Positions 59,494-64,000 of a stretch of 64,000 nucleotides of DNA are shown here, one piece after another. The notes beneath the pieces are model-generated. The model searched no databases. It was not told the origin of the DNA and saw nothing but the letters and a program-made list of their open reading frames with translations. The DNA is taken from the NCBI RefSeq assembly GCF_024166365.1, contig NC_064820.1:83900001-83964000 (forward strand). The letters run 5' to 3'. The translations under genes were made by a program, and so were the position numbers. Origin of the DNA: Elephas maximus indicus. Its lineage: Eukaryota; Chordata; Mammalia; Proboscidea; Elephantidae. Position 1 is the stretch's first letter. Every line of letters starts with the position of its first letter.

Positions 59494-59610
59494 CTGGATG
59501 CTTTACAAGTCACTGAGAAGCAGAAAACCAAGCTAGACACTTTATAAGTCACTGAGAGACAGAAAACCAAACTAGATACTTTGTAAGTCACTGAGAAGCA
59601 GAAAACCAAA
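59494..59610 (+). repeat. 39-bp x 3 minisatellite
   Basis: Three units at 59494-59532, 59533-59571 and 59572-59610. They share the form ctRgaYRctttRYaagtcac followed by tgagaRRcagaaaaccaaR, with a few differences between units. It begins inside the right target-site duplication of the AfroSINE. Confidence 0.95.
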
Positions 59611-60464
59611 CTTGTTAGAACTGTGACAAAACAAAAGTAAAACTGCTTGACTTAGGGTATTCTGTAGGTACATGAACACTGGCACACATGTAGATGGTTT
59701 GCAAATGTCTATTCCGTGGACTGATTGTACCAGAATCACAAACAATATTGAAGTACAGATTTGTAAGTCCCTGTCCACACTACTGAATCAGAATCTGTTA
59801 GAGCGATGTCTGAGAATCTGTTTGCTTGTTTTCCAATCAACACATCTTTAATGGGTTTCTGGTGGTAGAAATAATAGGAAATACAAAGATGAGATGTAGA
59901 AGATGAAAAATATTCAAGTGACTAACACAAAGATGGGATTCTGTTTATTAACATATTCCTCAGCCTATTCTGCTGTTCAGCCAGGTATGGTAAACATTGG
60001 TCTCTAGAACCAGGGAATGGGTATACTAATAAAAGCAAGGAAAGACAGCCAGTGTGGGTATTCCAACAAGTTGCTTAAGAAATATCTTAGAAACCTCAAC
60101 CTATAAGTAATAGGAAAATCTTTTTTTGGTTCAGGCCAAATCCATCAAAGAGAGTATGGCACTCCCCATCCCCATTTCCCAATTTTCCCCTGTCCTCTTC
60201 CCCACTCAGCTCCCAGTGCATAAAACCTGGAACAATTACCCAGAGCATTCAGAGCAGGAGTCTAACATCAGCCCAACACAAGTAGATATAATTACTAGGT
60301 AATAATTTAAGTAACCAGTGTTCTAAAGGAAGCAAATTCCTAACTTATTTAGCAATTAGTTGATAGCTGTTTCACTAAAACATAAACATAATGAGGCTAG
60401 AGACATTGTCCACAGCTCAGAGCAGGCCAATAATCTGCAAATATTTTTGACTGAATTAATAAAT
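59611..60464. other. DMGDH intron 7, nothing recognised
   Basis: No exon or nameable repeat. Confidence 0.5.
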
Positions 60465-61430
60465 TTGTTATTGAAGTCAGTGGTCAACTGATTTTCTACA
60501 AGGGTGCTAAGTCCATTCAATGGGGAAGAAAGAGTATCTTCATTAAATGGTGCTGGGAAAATTGGATTTCCTCATGAGAAAGAATGAAACAGGGTCCGTG
60601 CCTCACACAATACATAAAAAAACAATTTGAAAATGGATCAGGGACCTAAATGTGAAAACTAAAACCATAAGATTCTTAGAAGAAAATGTAGGGGCAAAGC
60701 TGTGGAATGTAGTGTTTAATGCTAGATTATCAGATATGATAACAAAAACTGGCAGAGCAAAAGACAAAATAGATAGATGACACCTCATAAAAACAAAATA
60801 CTTTTGTACATCAAAGGATTTTATCAACAAAGTGAAAAGACAATCTACAGATTGAGAGAAAATTTTTGGAACTATATATCAGATAAGGGCCTAATATCCA
60901 AAATTATAGATATAACTTCTACCATTTAACAACAAAAAGACAAACAACCTAACCAAATAATAGGCAAAGTATTTGAACAGACAGTTCTCTAAAGAAGATA
61001 TTCGAACAGCTAAAAAGCAAATGAAAAGATGCTTATCATTATTAGCCATTAAAAACAACCTGCAAATCAAAACCAGAATGAGATATCACCTCACCCCCAT
61101 TAGAATGGCAATGATCAAGAAAACAAAAAACAAGTTCGTGAGGTTGCAGAGAAACTGAAACCCTTATCCATTGCTGGGGGGGAAGGTAAAATAATACACC
61201 CATTGTGGAAAACAGGTTGGCAGTTCAAAAAATTGAACACAGAATTACCATATGACCCAACAATTCCAATCCTAGGTGAAGAAGTAAAGGCAGGAATGCA
61301 AACTGAAACCAGTGTTCATTGCAGCATTTTTCACAATAACATAAAAGGTGGAAAAAATGAAATGTCCAACAAGAGATGAATGGATGTGGCTTATGTATAC
61401 AATGGAATATTATGCAACTGTAAAGAGAAA
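60465..61430 (+). mobile_element. Old LINE-1 (L1M-type) ORF2 fragment
   Basis: Contains the ORF2 tail text tccattcaatggggaagaaa, atggatcagggacctaaatg and the frame 60973-61158 (MNRQFSKEDIRTAKKQMKRC). Interrupted by stops. It stops at about 61430, where a different LINE-1 5' end begins. Confidence 0.83.
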
Positions 61431-64000
61431 TGAGGAGGTGGAGCCAAAATGGCACCTCAGACAGATGCACCATGCTGTCCCTCTGCAGCAAGACCTGAAA
61501 AACTAAGTAAAATAGATACAAACATCAGTCCCGGAATCCTAAGCATGAAGGGATAAATAACTAGATCAAACACTGAATGGAAGCGGAAATTGATGGAAAA
61601 CAGAGAACAAGGACAGATACAGAGTGAAAGCCCCTTGCCAACTAACACATCTTGGAAGACAGCCGGCAATGACCCCTGATAGGGAGTATCGGAAGGCAAC
61701 TTCACAGAGCTTCCAACAGGAGACGGCACACCCAGTAACCAGATACACATACTTTCCCACCATTAACCCTTCTGCCCCGTATGCTACTTCCTCCTCTTCT
61801 TGCCAGCCCCTGGGCCTACCCCACCCCCAATGACCAGCTACCGCCTTTTTTTCTTGACCTTTTTTTTCTTTCTATCTCTTTTCTTTTCTTACTACCACCA
61901 AGCCCTGCATGCCACCTCCACCCCTTCCCAACAGCCCCCACCATGCCACTATGGCTACAGTGTCTGGTGCTCAGGCCCACGGCCACACCAGGCCTGCACC
62001 ACCCTCCCCTCCTGCCACTCAACCAGCTGCTGAACAGTGGGAAGCGAGCTTGTACCACTACCTGTCTGACACCCCAACCATCTGGTGAGGGGCCGTGAAT
62101 GCTCCCACACCACTGAACAAACATCAAATGGCAGACAGTGCCTGACCAGTCTGCCATCAGCTGCCTCACCAAACCAGTGTATAGCAAAGCTGGGTTGCCT
62201 TGTCAGCAGCTGCCCTGCCCATCCAGACAAGGTAGTGAGAGCTATTGTGCCCACAGATGAGCAAGCAGCAAAGCACACCCAGTCTGCCTGCCCTGACATA
62301 TCAAAACAAAACACAGAAGCAGGATGAAACAAACATACAATCAATAAATAAAGAAAATAGTAAATTAATGTCTTGGGGACAGCAGATAATATATAAAAAA
62401 AAAAAAAAAATCAGGACAAGATGACTCCAGCAAGCAACCAAAATTAAGAATCAGATGATGTTCTGGTAGAAGAACTACCTGATATGGAACTCAAAAGACT
62501 AATATTTAGGGGTCTCTAAGAGATTAGGAAAGAGAACAAAGAAAACACAGACAAAACTAAGGAAAAAATAGACAAAATCATGGAAAACACAGATAAAACC
62601 AACAAAAACACAGCTAAAATCAAGGAAAATACAGACAAAGCAATAGAAGAATTTGGGAAAACAATACAAAACACACCATTGAAACAAACAATTAGAAATC
62701 ATACAAAAATGGCAACTAGAAATCCAAAAGATAAACAACGAAATTGCAGAAATGGACAACTCAATAGAAGGTTTTAGAAGCAAATTTGAAACACAGAAGA
62801 CAGAGTTAGAGAGATTGAAGGGAAATCCATGGATGCCATGTTATTTGAGGAAAAATCAAAGAAAAGAATGAAGAAAACCTAGGAATGACTTGGGACACAA
62901 GCTCAAAAAATTGCATGTGATTGAGTTCCAGAACAGGGGTAGAAAATGGAAAACACAGAGAAGATTGTTGCAGATCTGCTGGCAGAAAACTTCCCAAATA
63001 CTATGAAAGACAAAAAGCTGACCATCCAAGAAACTCAACAAACCCCATAGAGGATAGACCCCAAAAGAAGGTCACCAAGACATGTCATAATCACACTGGC
63101 CAAAACCAAAGACAAAGAAAGAATTCTGAGAGCAGCTCAAGAAAAACAAAAAGTCACTTACAAAGGGGAAACAATGAGACTACACTCTGATTACTTGGCA
63201 GAAACTATGCAGTTAAGAAGGCAATGGAACGACATACATAAAACCTTGGAAGAAAAAAACTACCAACCAAGAATAATATATCCTGCAAAACTGTCTCTCA
63301 AATATGGCAAAATTAGGACATTTCCAGAAAAACAGAAATTAAGGGAGTTCATAAAAACCAAAGCAAACATACAAGAAAGACAAGGAAGTCTTTCAGTTAT
63401 GGAACCAACAACATCAGACAACAACTTAGTCTAGGATGAAGGACAGCATCAGCCAGATACGACCCTAGGTAAAGAACTCTCAGTAATAAAACAAAGCTAA
63501 AAGATTTAACACAGGGAAACAGACATCAATCTGTAAATGACAACAATGTCAAAACAATAAAAGGGGGAATAAACAGTGTAGGTATAACCAAAATACCCGT
63601 TGCTGTCGAGTCCATTCTGACTCATAGTGTTCCTATAGGACAGAGTAGAACTGCCCCAAAGAGTTTCCAAGGAGTGCCTGGTGGGTTTGAACTGCCAACC
63701 TTTTGGTTAGCAGCCATAGCACTTAACCATTACGCCACCAGGGTTTCCAGTATAGGTATAGAACATTCAAGTGGAGAGGAAGTCAAGGAGATTTCAAAAA
63801 ATAAAAGACAGGTTCAAAATTAGGAAGATTACTGTAAATTTCAAGGTAATCACAAAGAAAGCTAACAAACCTACTCATCGAAATAAAAAAAGAAGAAAAA
63901 CAAAGACTCAGTAAACATAAAATCTATAATAACAAAAGAAAAAAGTTCACAAGCAAAAGAAACTCGGCACAGGAAAGCTGGAGGAACAAAGAAAATGTCG
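61431..64000 (+). mobile_element. LINE-1 5' end with 5' UTR and ORF1 remnant, running off the window
   Basis: Starts gaggaggtggagccaaaatg, the typical LINE-1 5' end. A GC-richer 5' UTR (about 61431-62470) is followed by an ORF1-like region: a coiled-coil segment near 62540-62900 (repeated ENTDK-type words) and a C-terminal domain readable around 63060-63420 (AETMQLRRQWNDIHKTLEEK, YPAKLSLKYGKIRTFPEKQK). Frameshifts break ORF1. It inserted into the older LINE-1 on its left. The text after 63440 is not the usual ORF2 start, so it may be a HAL1-like (ORF1-only) form, an inference. Confidence 0.8.
63588..63748 (-). mobile_element. AfroSINE nested in the LINE-1
   Basis: ccaaaatacccgttgctgtc at the tail, attacgccaccagggtttcc at the head. 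agt[g/a]taggtata at 63577-63587 and about 63750-63761. Confidence 0.9.

Noticed and set aside
57000-64000. Search for DMGDH exon 7 and earlier exons
   Set aside because: I found no exon with the expected sequence and splice sites. They are most likely beyond the right edge.

Overview
The window is mammalian nuclear DNA, from an afrotherian and most likely an elephant or close relative. About thirty copies or fragments of AfroSINE-type elements occur in both orientations, together with RTE-type LINE pieces that share the AfroSINE 3' tail and a LINE-1 family with a G-rich 3' UTR. The species call rests on these repeats. It is an inference from established knowledge of afrotherian SINEs, not a database match.

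Two protein-coding genes are present, both on the minus strand and in the order known for human 5q14. ARSB (arylsulfatase B) contributes exon 1 (4995-5306) inside a CpG island of about 1 kb, and the rest of the gene lies off the left edge. DMGDH (dimethylglycine dehydrogenase) contributes its last nine coding exons, labelled 8-16 on the human 16-exon model recalled from memory: 56088-56257, 55398-55551, 53102-53267, 52536-52666, 51096-51313, 49228-49385, 46489-46548, 25364-25498 and 18000-18215. All splice sites are GT/AG, all intron phases agree and the frame is open, giving 469 codons of the carboxyl half of an intact gene. Exons 1-7 lie off the right edge.

Layout: 1-4994 is ARSB intron 1 and 4995-5306 is ARSB exon 1. 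The ARSB-DMGDH spacer (about 5.6-17.8 kb) holds SINEs, an old LINE-1 and a broken endogenous retrovirus on the minus strand with no LTRs seen. DMGDH introns fill 18-64 kb. Intron 14 (25.5-46.5 kb) is the largest and carries two sizeable LINE-1 copies, a BRIX1 processed pseudogene with poly(A) and target-site duplication, and a cluster of MER5-type elements. The right end (60.5-64 kb) is a younger LINE-1 5' end nested in an older one.

The two genes are neighbours but not a pathway unit. ARSB is a lysosomal enzyme of dermatan/chondroitin sulfate breakdown, and DMGDH is a mitochondrial flavoenzyme of choline and one-carbon metabolism. The most striking observation is a 5'-truncated RTE LINE that landed on the donor site of DMGDH exon 12. 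Its 11-bp target-site duplication copied the exon/intron junction, so two complete donor sequences now lie 153 bp apart with the LINE between them.
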